Source of the DNA: Avena insularis
Lineage: Eukaryota; Streptophyta; Magnoliopsida; Poales; Poaceae
Assembly: GCA_023614405.1 (NCBI GenBank)
Contig: CM042687.1
Span: forward strand, 261,683,480-261,747,479
DNA length: 64,000 bases
Reading direction: 5' to 3'
The stretch's first letter is position 1. Every line of letters begins with the position of its first letter. The translations under genes and the position numbers were made by a program. Shown one piece after another: positions 45,301 to 57,240 of this stretch. The notes beneath the pieces are model-generated. The model did no database searches, was not told the DNA's origin, and was given only the letters and a program-made list of their open reading frames with translations.

Positions 45301-48150
45301 AGGCGTTAAAGAAAAGTACTTGTTAGGAGATAACCCAAGAGTTTTCTTGAGTCTTGTAAGTTATTACTTCAGTAATGACCTCTCCTTATCCTTTTTGTTT
45401 TCTTTTTGTGCCAAGAATGACCTCTAATGAGAGGTAAGTAAGATTGGTGGAGTTGCTGTCCCAAAGTAGATTTCTGTCCTCCACCATAAATATTCGTGAG
45501 GAGTCTATGTAAGTAGGATTGAGCTGATATTTTACGAATAAATCCCCCAGTATGTTAGCTAACTTTCATTAGTTTAACACTTTTTGATTTGAGCAACATA
45601 AGATCTTAGAAAAAATAGGTTTCTACCTGCTGGTCTGTTTTGACAGATTTCTATCATTATTTGCATTTTCTTCTTATTGATTCCTTTTTGGGTTCTTTTT
45701 GGGAAATTGAGATTTTTTAGGGAATTGCTATAGTATCTTGTGTTTTTAGTGAAAGTTTTTCTGTTCTAAATCTAAACCCAAAGGTCTATTATCTTTTGAA
45801 TACACTAATGTTGCTAATGAAGATTGTGTAAAGTTTTGTATGAAGGAAAATTTTCAGGTGTAGAGAAAGAATGATGTAATGAGATGAAGAATGGACAAAA
45901 TCTCAAGCTTGGGGATGCCACCCCGTGTCACCCCAAGAAATATTCAAGAGGTACAAGCGTTAAAGCTTGGGGATGCCCAAGGCATCCCCTTCTTCATCAA
46001 TAAAAATCTTAGGTCTTTCTAGACACTTTATTTTTATTGCTTCATGCATAGTTGTGTTGTTCTTGGAGCATCTTAGTTTTTGTTTTTAGTTTTCGTTTGC
46101 TTGGTTTGATTGCTGCAATAAGTTGGTTGATCACAACACGCTTCTTTTGGAGAGAGACACACTCTGGTTTCATTGCTTAGAACACTCCAGTTTTCACTCT
46201 TATTGTTTTGTGAGTGTTCTCTTTTGCTAGCACTGTTTTTAGCCTTAGTTTTCTTGTGCTTTCAGCTTAGAACTTTTTAGTTCTTCTTTGTGGATTTGTG
46301 AAACAAGCTCACTGATCTCTTTTGATTATTATCTTTGTGAGTTGTTTCAATTAAGTTGTTTGGTGTTGGAAAGAGTAGAAAACTTCATGCTTATAGTGGT
46401 ACAAAAGGAAGCTTGCTTTGACTATGACTTAGACTTTATCATTTCATGCTAGATATTGTTTTGACCTTATGCTTAGTGATTATTGTTGTAGCATGACTTG
46501 TTCCAAACAATTGGGGTTGCTTAGTGTGCCTTGAAGGAATCATGTGTTGTTTTAGCATACAAAAGCATAGTATTGTGGTATTCTCCTTTGATGCTTTGTT
46601 TGGATTGACTTGTCACATGCTCACACCATGTTATGACTATGAACAAGTCACCATAGCCTCTATGATCAGTTAGTCATTGACTTGTAGTACCACTCTATGC
46701 TTTGATTAGTAATGTTTTGTTGCTCTGCATGATTATGGACATTATTGCTCTCTTAGTTGGTTGCTCCCAGTCTTTTGCTAGCCTCCACTTGTATGAGTAA
46801 GTTATACTCATGCTTCCAACTCCCAAGAAACCAAGTTATTCCAAAGTGTCCACTATAAACTCCTATGCATGGTGTGTTACACCATTCCAAGTATATTCTT
46901 GTTTTCACCTATCTTCCAATTAAAAAAGTATTTTGTTATGTGAAAACTTAGTGATTAAGGCCCTCACAAACTTGATGGCACACTTTATATTCTTTGCCCC
47001 TAATAATGTTTAACCATTGTGTCATCTATGTTGTATATGCTTGCACTTATATGTTGGAATTAGCAGAACCGTGCTGTCACGGGGAACGTTTTCAACATTG
47101 CACTTGTACTTTGTACTCCGTTGATATCATGCTCTTTTGTCTATGGATGTCACCGGTGTGAAATAAAGAGGGAACTTGTAAGTCCATGGAGTACGTATTT
47201 TGTGTTAGAGAAACTCCTGGGCCGCTAGCCTAAGCCATGCCTAATAATGGTGGAAACTTGCAGCATCTCCATAGTGAGCTATCTATGCAGCATCCTCAAT
47301 AAAAATCTATGCATATAGTAAATAAAAAGATCGTTGAGATGCTCATTGTCTGCTTGCCTTGTCATTTTGGTTATGGGATAGCTCCTGTACCATGTGCAAG
47401 GGGTACCCCGTTCTCGGTTCTCTATGATACGCATGTACTTACAATGACAAGAACTTACATGTGACTGAAGTTGAGTAGCATGAGGTGTGGCCCTCGTATT
47501 CAAGGGACTTGAGATTGCCAACTTATACTTTGTCAAGCATGTACTCCATAGTTTGTTCAGTTTAACCTTAATCACATCAAGATGCTTATGATAGGGGCAA
47601 TGAGGGCTGAAAGCTAACAAGTACAATAATTTTTGGAAGCTCTTTTTTGAAACTTGAAATCCCTACTTCCCTTTGCGAAGGGCTTTCTTCCACCATTATT
47701 TGAGTCTCCACCTTCTACTTTTAGGCACCATTAAGAGAGCATAGTTGTCATTCTGTGTGCAGTGTCCCAAAACATATTGATTAACACATATTGTGATATT
47801 ACTTATTCATGTGCTATTTGTATCTAGTCACTCTTATAAACTTTTAAGGTGTCCTATGCATTTATTTTCTACTCCATGAGGGACAAGCTGAATGCCACTA
47901 TGCTATGTTTTCTATATGTGAAACAAACAAACGTTTTTCAATGCATGTTATTCATGATCTTTGTTTGTAGCCTTTCATGTTGCATGCATAGTTACTTTGT
48001 CTAAATGTTAGAACTCCATCTTTCATGCACATGTTTAGAATTCTTTGATCCCAGCTTTCAATGCTTGCAAATGGTATGATCTTGATTTTGATGGTGCATG
48101 TCACCTAAAAAATTATTCTTTTTATCACTTACCTACTCGAGGACGAGCAG
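45301..48150 (+). other. Non-coding interior of element B
   Basis: No supported ORF. The motif CAAGCTTGGGGATGC or its close variant occurs at about 45903 and 45962, as well as at the 3' polypurine site near 48158. The second occurrence is followed by CCAAGGCATCCCC, making a stable hairpin. The region matches element A in reverse (3850 to 1, less the 1.47-kb insertion). Confidence 0.6.
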
Positions 48151-48170
48151 GAGTTAAGCTTGGGGATGCT
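48151..48170 (+). other. Polypurine-tract region of element B
   Basis: GAGTTAAGCTTGGGGATGCT immediately before the 3' LTR. It is only partly purine but sits in the obligatory position for plus-strand priming. Confidence 0.55.
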
Positions 48171-49677
48171 TGATACGTCGGAAACGTATCTATAATTTTT
48201 GATGCTCCATGCTTGTTTAGTATATACTTTGCTTTGTTTTTTCTACACTTTGAGGTATTTTTATACACTTTCTGGTACTAACCTATTAACAAGATGCCAC
48301 GGTGCCAATTGCATGTTTTCTTCTGTTTTTGGTTCCAGAAAGGCAGAAAATCAATATTCTCGGAATTGGACGGGACAAAAGCCAAAGTCATTATTTTTCC
48401 TGGACCAACACGGAACCACGAAGCAAAGACGGAGTAGGGAACCAGGGTGGCCACACCCCCCAGGCGTGGGCAAGCCCTGGTGGCGACTATGGGGGTGTGG
48501 GCCCCCTGGCCCTCCATCGACCTTGCCTCCTTCGCCTATAAGAAGCCCCCGGGGATAAAACCCTAAATAATCCATCATACTTCCAGAAAAAGTTCCACAG
48601 CGCCGCCGCCGCCACCGAAGGGGAGATTCGGGGGACAGAAAGTCTCTATTCCGGCATCCTGCCGGGATGGGGAAGTGCCCACGGAGCCATCTCCATCAAT
48701 CTCCATCACCATCTTCATCATCGTTGCTGATTCCCATGATGAGGAGGGAGTAGTTCTTCCTCGAGGATAAGGGCCCTACCGGTAGCTATGTGTTCATCTC
48801 TCTCTATGCATGGTCATATTGTGATCATGAGCTTTGTAATCAAGTAGATCTACCTTGCTACTCAAGTGCTTTAATAGATCTCTGCTCTCCCCATGTGTGT
48901 GAAAGTGACAGCATGCACACCATGGTGGCACTTAGGTTTGAGTCTACATAAATACTCTTTGTGCTTTAATAGATCTCTGCTCTCTCCACGTGTGTGAAAG
49001 TGACAGCGTGCATACTGTGTGTGGCACTTTGGCTAGATTGAATATTTGTTATGATTTATATTTTGAGTTGGTTGTCTCTACGAAATTGTGGTGTTTGTTG
49101 GAACCATCTAGCGCTCAAGGTGACAGTGTGGGGTTATCTAGATTGGGGAAGGCCCTACCGTGGATTAGAGTGTCCAACCGTAGAGTATTTAAGAGTAGTA
49201 TCATGAAGAGAGGATATTTATATGAGAGAGTGTTCACTAGTGAATGTATGATACCTAGGCCTTGTTTCTAAACATTGAAACACCGTTTGCTACTAGATAT
49301 GTTGCATGTTTTCTTGCTTTAGTCTTTACCTCACCGTCAAGCTCCATCAAAGTATTTTCTGGCACTCACACACGTTACCCCACGTCAACAACAAGTCAGA
49401 AGCTATTTTATGGCAATGTTACCACTTGTATTTCACTATCTCTTCGCCGAACTAGTGCACCTATACACCTGACAAGTGTATTGGTTGTGTTGGGGACACA
49501 AGAGACTTCTTGTATGTTTATTGCAGGATTGCTTGAGAGGGAATACCTTTGACCACTTCCTCTCTGAGTTCGATAAACCTTGGGTATTCCACTTAAGGGA
49601 AACTTTCTGATGTTCTACAAACCTCTGCACTTGGAGGTCCAACAACGTTCTACAAGAATAGAATTGCGTAGACATCA
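48171..49677 (+). repeat. 3' LTR of element B
   Basis: Starts TGATACGTCGGAAACGTATC and ends GCGTAGACATCA. It aligns with the 5' LTR along its whole length with scattered substitutions and small indels. Confidence 0.9.
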
Positions 49678-50941
49678 CTCCCCAAGTCCCTCTCCTCCTT
49701 GGCTGGCGGTGGAGGGAGAGGAGATTTCCTCTCCTCCCTCCACCAGGAACTTTCAAACTTGACTTTTGACTTTCAATTTTGGAGTTTGATTTCTCTCTTT
49801 TAAATGCCCAGCCTAGTGACCTAGGACATGATGCAACCATTCCACTTTAACATGACACATTCATACCCTTCTCCTTCTGGTTCGGTGAACCTTCTAGACC
49901 CTTCTAGAACATTCCGGTGAAAACACCAGAATCATTCCCGAACCCCGGAATTGGACTTTCCTTATATGAATCTTATTCTTCGGACCATTCCGAATCTCCT
50001 CGTGATATCCCGGATCCCATCTGAGACTCCGAAAAACGTTCGTTCTTCTTACTCACATTCCATATATACTAAACAACATTGAATTCTTAAGTGTGTCTCC
50101 CTACGGTTTGTGAATTATGCAGACATTACCGAGATTCTTCTCCGATCAATAACCAATAGAGGAATCTAGAAATTCATATGGCTCCAACATATTTCTAAGA
50201 TTACTTCATGATCTAATGAACCATTTACATGCGATACCAATTCCCCTTTGTCTCACGATACTTTACTTATCCAAGGTCTAATCGTTGGTATCTCTACATA
50301 CCTAGTTCAACCTCGTTACCGATAAGTACTCTTTACTCGTTCATGTGATATGTGATCCCTTGTGAGCCAGTCACATGCTTGCAAGCTAATTGGATGATAT
50401 TCCACCGATAGGGCCTAGAGTATATATATCTGTCATATGGATGGACAAATCCCACTCTTGATCCATGTTCCTCAACACATACTTTCCGAACACTCAATGC
50501 CACCTTTATAACCACCTAGTTACGAAGTGGTGTTTGATGTCATCAAAGCATCCATCCGGTGATGGTGATTAACATGATCTCATGGTCGAAGGATTTAGGT
50601 TACTATGTATCTAAAAGCTTATAGGAATTGAACTATTGAAATGACTTGATCTTCAAGCTACACTTATCTATAGGAGTATGTCCATCACACCATTATCCTA
50701 ATGATATGATCTTGTTGTTAATAACATCTCAATGTTCATGATCAGGATACCATGATCATCTATCAACCAACAAGCTAGTATTACAAACAGGCTTTATTAG
50801 GGACTCTAACAAGTTTACAAATCACACAAGTATTAATGTTTCCGGTTAATACAATTATAGCATGAATGTAAACATTTATCATAAACATGAAGATATAATA
50901 ATAACTACTTTTATTATTGCCTCTAGGGCATATCTACAACA
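49678..50941 (-). repeat. Copia 5' LTR, main part right of element B
   Basis: Continues the LTR split at 42863; aligns with 37030-38321 throughout (for example GAGGAGATTTCCTCTCCTCC). It ends ATATCTACAACA at 50941, the complement of the TGTTG start. First five bases are the second CTCCC copy. Confidence 0.85.
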
Positions 50942-51094
50942 GATCTCTAGTACCGAATCGTGCTAGACAAGTCGATGGAGCATCATCGACTGACTCATCT
51001 CGCGTCATGGCAGTGGCCGGGGAGGACAAAGGCGACCGGAATCGCACGACGACGACGGCGACACCACATCGCCATGATGGGGAACGAGAGCGAG
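50942..51094. other. Flank between Copia and element C
   Basis: 153 bases of GC-rich sequence, ending in the left GCGAG duplication (51090-51094). Joined in thought to 63774 onward, it is the sequence into which element C inserted. No gene recognised. Confidence 0.5.
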
Positions 51095-54000
51095 TGTAAC
51101 ATCCCTAAAATCATGTTTCAGACTCATGCATATCATCCATGCATCCATGATCATTTAGAATTTCATTTCAAAAATCATTTCAAAAACAGGAGCATTATGC
51201 TCAATATTTTATGTAAGTTTACCCAAGCCCTTGTGCTACTTGTTTTTGAGAAAGGTGCTGTTAACCATTCAGTATTGTTTAGAATCCAAAACCCAAGTGA
51301 TTTCAAAAATTTGAGCAAAGTATCAAAGCAAAATATGAAATAAAACCAATTCTATGCCTATTATCACACCTCATAAAGGCATGATTTTATTTTATTTTCA
51401 AAAGACCCAAGTGTGTTTGAGTGAACAGATGTGTTTGACACTTATTTGAGTACAAGATTTATTGTAAAAAAATCCTGAAAAGTTTTGGAATTTTTCATAT
51501 TTGAATTGAAGTTTGAAAACCATTTTAGAAAAGCAATCAGAAAAAGAAAAAGCTTAAAAGAGGAAAAAATAAGCCTCAGCCGAATCTGGCCCAACTGGCC
51601 CAGCTAAGCCCAGCTCCCCCACCCCGCGAACCGTTTTTCTTCACTCGCCCCCGCACCCACTAGCTCGCTGATAGTCTGGACCCACTTCCTCTCCTTTCCT
51701 CTCGCTGACAGCCATGGCCCACACGAGCATCGTCGTCTCCACCCAGCGACTGGTTCATCCCCAAATCACGTGGGCGTTTCCTGTTTGATTCGCGTCGTCA
51801 ATTCCCGTTCAATGCTGGAGTGATTCACGCCCCCACCTCGCCTACTTAAACCCCCTCTGCCCCCTCTCCATTTTCCCCCAGACCCCGAGCACAGAACGCC
51901 CCCAGGCTGCGAGAATTCCACGCCGCAACCCTGCTGCTCCGACGACCTCGCCGACGAATTCCGGTGAGTACCGCACTCCCCTCTGCCCATGGTTCATGAT
52001 GGCTTGCTCTGCATCTCCGTGCGCATCTACTGACACTTTCCGTTTGCTCGCGCATGGCCTGTAGCCTCGGCAACGTCAACAACTGAGCGCCGCTGCTCTC
52101 TGCTCGAACTCCGGCGCATCTAACTGTACCCTCCCCTTGTCTTAGCGCGGCTCAGAACATCGCCAACATCGACGAGCCGAAGCCACAGCCGCCAGGGACT
52201 ACTCCGACGAGCAATCCGCGACGGCTCCGAGCGCCCCTTCGCCAACCAAGGACACGTCGAGCTTCTCCTCATCGCTGCGGTTCTGGTGAGCATATTCCCA
52301 CCTCTCCGGGCGCCCTAGTTCGCCGGCACCGCCACTGTCAGAGCGCGCCGCCGCCAATCGCCGCCGCCGCCGCCAATCGCCGCCGCTAGCGTCGCCCGTC
52401 TGTGGTCAATTAGATTAGGGCCGTAGGATTAAGATCTAACGAGTAAGATTAGATCTGTGTCGAAGAGGTACGCGTTAGATCTGGCCGTGCATCTTCATTT
52501 AAATCATGTGGCTCTCGTTGATCGATCCGCCCGAACCGGTACGGGCCAATTAGAACAAGACGCGTGGCAACAGTTAGATTTAAAAGACAGAATTTGAATC
52601 TATTAGATGTTCAAATTTGTTTTGGCTATAACTTTTGATCCCCACGTTAGAATTTGACAAATTTTATACCGTTGGAATCAGGAGAGCAAGCTCTTTCTAA
52701 TATGCAATGCGTTTAATGTTTTGCTTCTGTTAAAATGGTTTTATTTCCAGAAACTTGTGTAGGGCTAATTTGAGTATATAAAATGTTTAGGAAATGATTT
52801 AGGGTTTAAATAAATGTTGTTTGGCAAGTTTTTTAACTTGTTTATGAATTAGTACTGTATACTTACCTTGTTGAGTTTTAAAAATCAACACATGTCATTT
52901 TGCATGCATGCATATATTTTTGATTGTATATGTTTTGTATGTGATTGTGGCTATGATTCTTTGTGTAGATTTTGGTGCTAGTGATTGTGATTGTGAGGAG
53001 TGTAGCTACTCTCCAAACTACCAAGGCAAGTGGTACTTCATGAATATTTCTATCCCCATGTTTTTATACTAAGCATTAGAAATATTTTGCTGAGTCTTGC
53101 ATGTTATTATTTTGCTTATATGCCATGTTGGGAAATCCTAGTAGTTGTAGAATTGCTAGGGAATATCTAAGTTAAGTTACTATCTATGCCATGCTTAGCC
53201 TAGCTAGTAGAAAACAAGGGTTGGTGAAATATACATGCTATGATGAAAATAATTCTAAGTCTTTTGACTTGTGTTTTGCCTAATAAAACAACTAAGTTAA
53301 TGAAACACCTGGGTGGAATGGAAGGAATGGTTTATGTTGAGTGGTTACACAAGGCCCATTTCTATGGTTTACCTTGTGTATCTCACTTGTGGTAAGCCAC
53401 CCAGGAACAAAGAGATTTTAGAGGCCAAGTGTTAAGAAGCTTCTAGTGCAACCACTTGGCAATATGGGCTCTACCAGGATCACATAAGTTGCTAGAACTT
53501 AGCCTTTTGGACAGTTGGTGGTAGTGGGATGATAGGTTGGAACGCGTCCATTTGGTCTAAGGGAAGGCTTCTGAAAGGTCCTGTCTTGGTGAAAATCAAG
53601 GCTTGTGGGGAAAGTGCACCACCTCTGCAGATGGAAAAATCTAAGTACTTAGCCAAGTCCATGGTAATGGACAACTTGAGCATCAAGACATGGAAGCTAT
53701 CAAGAATCTCCTCATCCTAATTTCTAAGTAAAAACTTGTGGGTGAACAAGGGTGAAGGACCTCAATGTCTATTGGTGGTTCCTTGGGGAAAAGTTTTGAC
53801 AAAGAAAAACTTAGCGATTTCAACTAATAGGCAAAACCTATTTTGAGCAAAGCAAGCCAAGCTACACTTAGCCAAATTGCATATAGTATCTAGTCCACCT
53901 AAAAATTATACTAAGGTATCACTTGCTAATACTATTCCAATGTATTGACCCACTGTGGCTGTAACTTGTGATGTTGCAGGTTACTCTGATGAGGATTAGG

Positions 54001-54250
54001 TGTCATAAGTCTACACTCAACATGTTTGCCTGTGGCACATGAAGATGAAGACTTTATTTATTTACTTATTCAAACTATTGTACTAGGCCTATGGCCTTGG
54101 AGTTGTAAAGACTATGTTATCTCTGGAATGGCTGTAATAATGACCTTTGTATCTGTGTACTTCATCTTAAATTGTGGATGCTAGCATTGATCCAGGGACT
54201 AGCATTACAATCACAGGGATCCTTTTCCTTTATAAAGGAGGGATCTTACA
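51095..54250 (+). repeat. 5' LTR of element C
   Basis: Starts TGTAACATCCCTAAAATC and ends GGAGGGATCTTACA. Relative to the 3' LTR it lacks about 79 bases after ACTCCGGCG (about 52113; microhomology GCG at the junction) and has a longer GCCGCC run near 52350-52384 and an extra ATCATTTCAAAA near 51175. It has GC-rich (51580-52400) and AT-rich (52560-52960) blocks. No supported gene. Confidence 0.93.
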
Positions 54251-54252
54251 GA

Positions 54253-54264
54253 TGGTATCAAAGC
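54253..54264 (+). other. Primer-binding site, tRNA-iMet type
   Basis: TGGTATCAAAGC, two bases after the LTR; one mismatch to the complement of plant initiator tRNA-Met (TGGTATCAGAGC). Confidence 0.85.
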
Positions 54265-54390
54265 ACTGTGTTGCCTGTAGGATTATGACCCTAGGATTGG
54301 AAACCACTAAGGAAAAAATTTCAGCAACTTCTACACTTGTCTATTCTTCTCGTAAACTTTTCTAATCTTCTTTCTCAAATCTATTTGTAG

Positions 54391-54900
54391 ATGAACTCCA
54401 TCAACGAAGCCGTAAGGAAAGGACCACTCATGACAATGACTTCGGAGTGTGAGACAGAATTCCCCAAGGCTCTCAAGGACCTCATGGTTGCATTAGAGAT
54501 ACAAGGTGCAACTGTGTACAAAGGTTTTCCTGTGATGGATGAAGGAGTGGAATACTGGTGGGTGCAACTTCACTTATATAAAAACAAGGAAGACAACCAC
54601 TAGGAAAAAGGATTCTGCATGTTCACCAATTCAGTGGTGCACACTACATTCTTTGAATCAGCAAGGGATGCAGCTTGGAAGACCATCAAAGAACTTGGTG
54701 ATAGAGTCAAGTGCAGAATGATCAACCTCCAAAATGATCTAAAGGAAGAGAAGAAACATACCCAAGAGTTGGAAGCTACCAACCAAACCTTAAGAGGAGA
54801 CATTATAGACTTAGTGATGGAGTCATGTGAGCAAGATAGACTGATTGCTTCTAGAAACATTGTGTTAGCCAACAGATCCAGTGAGATAGGATTGTAAGCG
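54391..54900 (+). pseudogene. Upstream ORF-a of element C (pre-gag)
   Basis: Starts MNSINEAVRKGPLMTMTSEC just after an acceptor-like TTTGTAG. It is open for 70 codons, meets a TAG at 54601-54603, and continues in the same frame as a further ~98 codons to 54897. The first part has YWWVQLHLYKNKEDN, and the second has SARDAAWKTIKELGDRVKC and a heptad-like helix (LQNDLKEEKKHTQELEATNQ). A domain spanning strand-strand-helix followed by a coiled coil is suggested; a dsRNA-binding-like fold is a weak possibility. Its end overlaps a donor-like TTGTAAGC (54890-54897), and ORF-b starts right after an acceptor-like AAATAG at 55097, so the two may be exons of one product. Function unknown. Confidence 0.5.
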
Positions 54901-55097
54901 TACTTCGTTAGTTGGACCACCACTTATCACCTTTATTTTCCAAATGTTGCTTTTAAATAAGTTGAACCTTGGTTGTTGTAATGGATCCATGTGTGCCATG
55001 ACTTGTGTGTTTTGATTTCCAAGGATTTCTATGTGATGTTTTGCCTTGTGTTGTATCTTGAATTGTGTTGTTCTAACTTTTTCTATCTTATAAATAG

Positions 55098-55907
55098 ATG
55101 CCTACTGTTACCATCAGCACTGTTGAGGAGTTCCAGGGAACTCACTTTGGTCCTCGTATTGTTGAGCTTACTACTTTGCTCAATCTCCCTCTTCCTACCA
55201 TCATGGTGCTTCCCCTCACCAAGTTTGAGAGGAAAGAACTTTGGGGCTTCAAGGTCAACCAGCCCGGACGCCAGACAGAGCCTACCACGGAGGCCATCAT
55301 CTTCAAGCTCATGCATGATGACAAGGAGAGAGGCCTTGAGGTAGTCATGCAGGATCTGATAGGACGTCTGCTAGGGAGACACTCCCGACAGGTTAGAGGT
55401 ACTCACTTCCACGTCTTCGGTAGACGTGATGAGGATGGAGAGTCCATCGACTTCGAGGACGATTCGAGGGACATAGTAGAGCCGATTCGTCTATACCTCC
55501 AGGACTTAGAGTCTCTCATTAGGCACGTGGACACTGATAGGACCAACGTCATGCTCAACAATGACGAACTCTAGGTGCAGCTTCGCGAGAAGGACAAGCT
55601 CTTCGCGGAGCAAGATGATATAGTCAAGGAGATGGAGGCGAAGTTTGAGAGCCAGGACAGGAAGTTCAAGAGTCAGGAGAAGCGAGTCTAGGATAGGAAC
55701 AAGAGGATCCGGGACATGACTGAAGAACTGCAGGCCAAGGACTTCGAGCTCGAGCATCAGCAGACGATGATTGAGAGGCTTTGTTCCTAGAAGAGGGCTC
55801 TCAAGGCCAAGATAGAGACCTTGACCACCAATGTCGAGGAATACAAGACCGCAATGGAGAATGCAGGTCTTACCTTTGTCGAGGAGGAGGTTGATGCCGA
55901 GGAGTAG
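55098..55907 (+). pseudogene. Upstream ORF-b of element C (pre-gag, coiled coil)
   Basis: One frame of 269 codons interrupted by three TAG stops (55572, 55689, 55788) and ending at 55905. The N-terminal half reads MPTVTISTVEEFQGTHFGPR, PLTKFERKELWGFKVNQPGR and LLGRHSRQVRGTHFHVFGRR. From about residue 125 on it is a long charged coiled coil (EKDKLFAEQDDIVKEMEAKF, then TEELQAKDFELEHQQTMIER and IETLTTNVEEYKTAMENAG). All three internal stops can be explained by one C-to-T change each. It is sense-oriented and precedes gag by 230 bp. No known retroviral protein fits; it is an extra ORF of unknown role. Confidence 0.55.
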
Positions 55908-56137
55908 ATTTGACTACTTATTTATCATCTATTATCGTACTTGTTGTTGGGAACTTGTTATTTGACCATCCGACATGTGGATGGCTTGTTATTTGTGTGT
56001 GTTTTACTTTGCGAACTTGTTATCTTGTTGTTGAACCTTTATCCTTTTTGTTGCATGCTTTGTGTTTGTTATGTGATGTATTGTGCATGATAGCATCTAT
56101 GGGTATCTCATTCTTATCTCTATTGAACAAACCACAT

Positions 56138-57240
56138 ATGCCTCCCCGTCGTGCAAACCCCAACCCCAATAACAACAACATCACTCCAGAAATGCAGCAA
56201 ATGATGACCGCTCAAACTCAGCTGATGCAGATGATGACGACATTCATCCAGAACCAAAACAACAACAATAACAACAACAACAATAACAACAACAATAATA
56301 ACAACAACAACAACCCACCGGGTTTTGACATGCTTACCAGGTTCTTGAGATTGAGGCCAGCAAAGTTCTCAGGAACGACTGATCCCATGGTGGCCAATGA
56401 TTGGCTACGCTCTGTGAACAAGGACTTGGTAACTGTGGGCTGTACTGATGCTGAAAAGGTCAGATTTGCAGCACATTTGCTGGAAGGACCAGCCGCCACT
56501 TGGTGGGATAACTTTCAGATCACCACTCCCATAGAAGATGTGACATGGGCTATCTTTGAGGATGGCTTTCAGACGCTGCTCATATCTCATCCGGAGTGAT
56601 GAGTCCGAAAAGAAAGAGTTCCATAATCACGAAGCGGCGCAAAGGTGGCTGAATATATTGAGGAGTTCAACAATCTGGCGTGATATGCACCGGATGAAGT
56701 TGACACAGATGCCAAGAGGAAAGAAAAATTCCTCGAAGGGTTAAATGATGAACTGAACCTGCAGTTGGCAGTAGCCTATATTCCCACTTATCAGTCTCTC
56801 TGTGACAAGGCTGCTATTTTTGAGAACAAAATAAAGCAAGTTGAAAGCAGGAAGAGAAAGCATTCAGACAAGCACAACTCGGGATCGTCACACAAACGTT
56901 CCCATTATGATGACAGTGGAAGCTCAGGATCCCACAAGCATGGGAAATTCAACAAGCACCACAAACACAACCGTCATGACAACAAGCATCACCGTAGTCA
57001 TGACAATGACAAGTATAAGAACCACAAGGGTGGATACAAGAACCACCACAGTGGTAATGGAAGTGGAAGTGGAAGCCAGCCTGTCAAGAAGGACATAAGT
57101 CAGGTTGAATGCTTCAAGTGCAAGAAGATGGGGTATTATGCAAATGAATGCCCAGAAAAGAAAGTTGAAGGACCCAACAAGCCCAACCCTTTTGAGAAGG
57201 GACAGGTGAACCACATCAATGTGGAGGAAATCTATGAGGA
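56138..57240 (+). pseudogene. Gag of element C
   Basis: I choose ATG 56138 (MPPRRANPNPNNNNITPEMQ) because everything before it in the frame lacks gag features. A poly-Asn run follows, then the capsid-like segment RPAKFSGTTDPMVANDWLRS and LLEGPAATWWDNF, typical of plant Gypsy gag. Frameshifts at about 56570-56760 break it; the frame resumes before [20 protein letters not shown]. Next is a His/Lys/Ser/Gly-rich linker (about 56850-57090) and the zinc knuckle at 57110-57151, [14 protein letters not shown], where the His ligand is Tyr. Confidence 0.88.
56258..56314 (+). repeat. (AAC/AAT)n trinucleotide repeat in gag
   Basis: About 19 consecutive Asn codons, mostly AAC with a few AAT. It keeps the reading frame. 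Confidence 0.95.

Larger units (their letters stand above)
42864..49677 (+). mobile_element. LTR retrotransposon B, complete but non-autonomous
   Basis: Two LTRs of about 1.51 kb (42864-44371 and 48171-49677), a perfect tRNA-Asp-type primer site, and CTCCC duplications at 42859-42863 and 49678-49682. The 3.8-kb interior has one ORF (44563-45300) without retroviral motifs and no protease, RT or integrase, so movement would need proteins from a partner. The LTRs differ at roughly nine positions in their first ~155 bases by eye, so insertion is not very recent. It shares LTR type and 3' interior with element A. Confidence 0.9.
36839..50941 (-). mobile_element. Angela/BARE-like Copia retrotransposon, decayed, with element B nested
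   Basis: On the minus strand the element runs from the split right LTR, through gag, protease, integrase, RT and RNaseH (Copia order), to the left LTR. The LTR start TGTTGGAGATATTCCCTAGA and the adjoining polypurine AGTGGGAGAC (38322-38331) match Angela-type Triticeae elements. Gypsy-type element B (42864-49677) interrupts the right LTR with a clean duplication. The coding region has many stops and shifts. The 5' LTR lacks its inner end and no primer site is found. Bases after the right end are GATCT and before the left end ATCAC, so no target duplication is confirmed. Confidence 0.82.

Noticed and set aside
56218..56499. Minus-strand ORF with a poly-Leu run
   Set aside because: It is the antisense of the poly-Asn codon repeat in gag.
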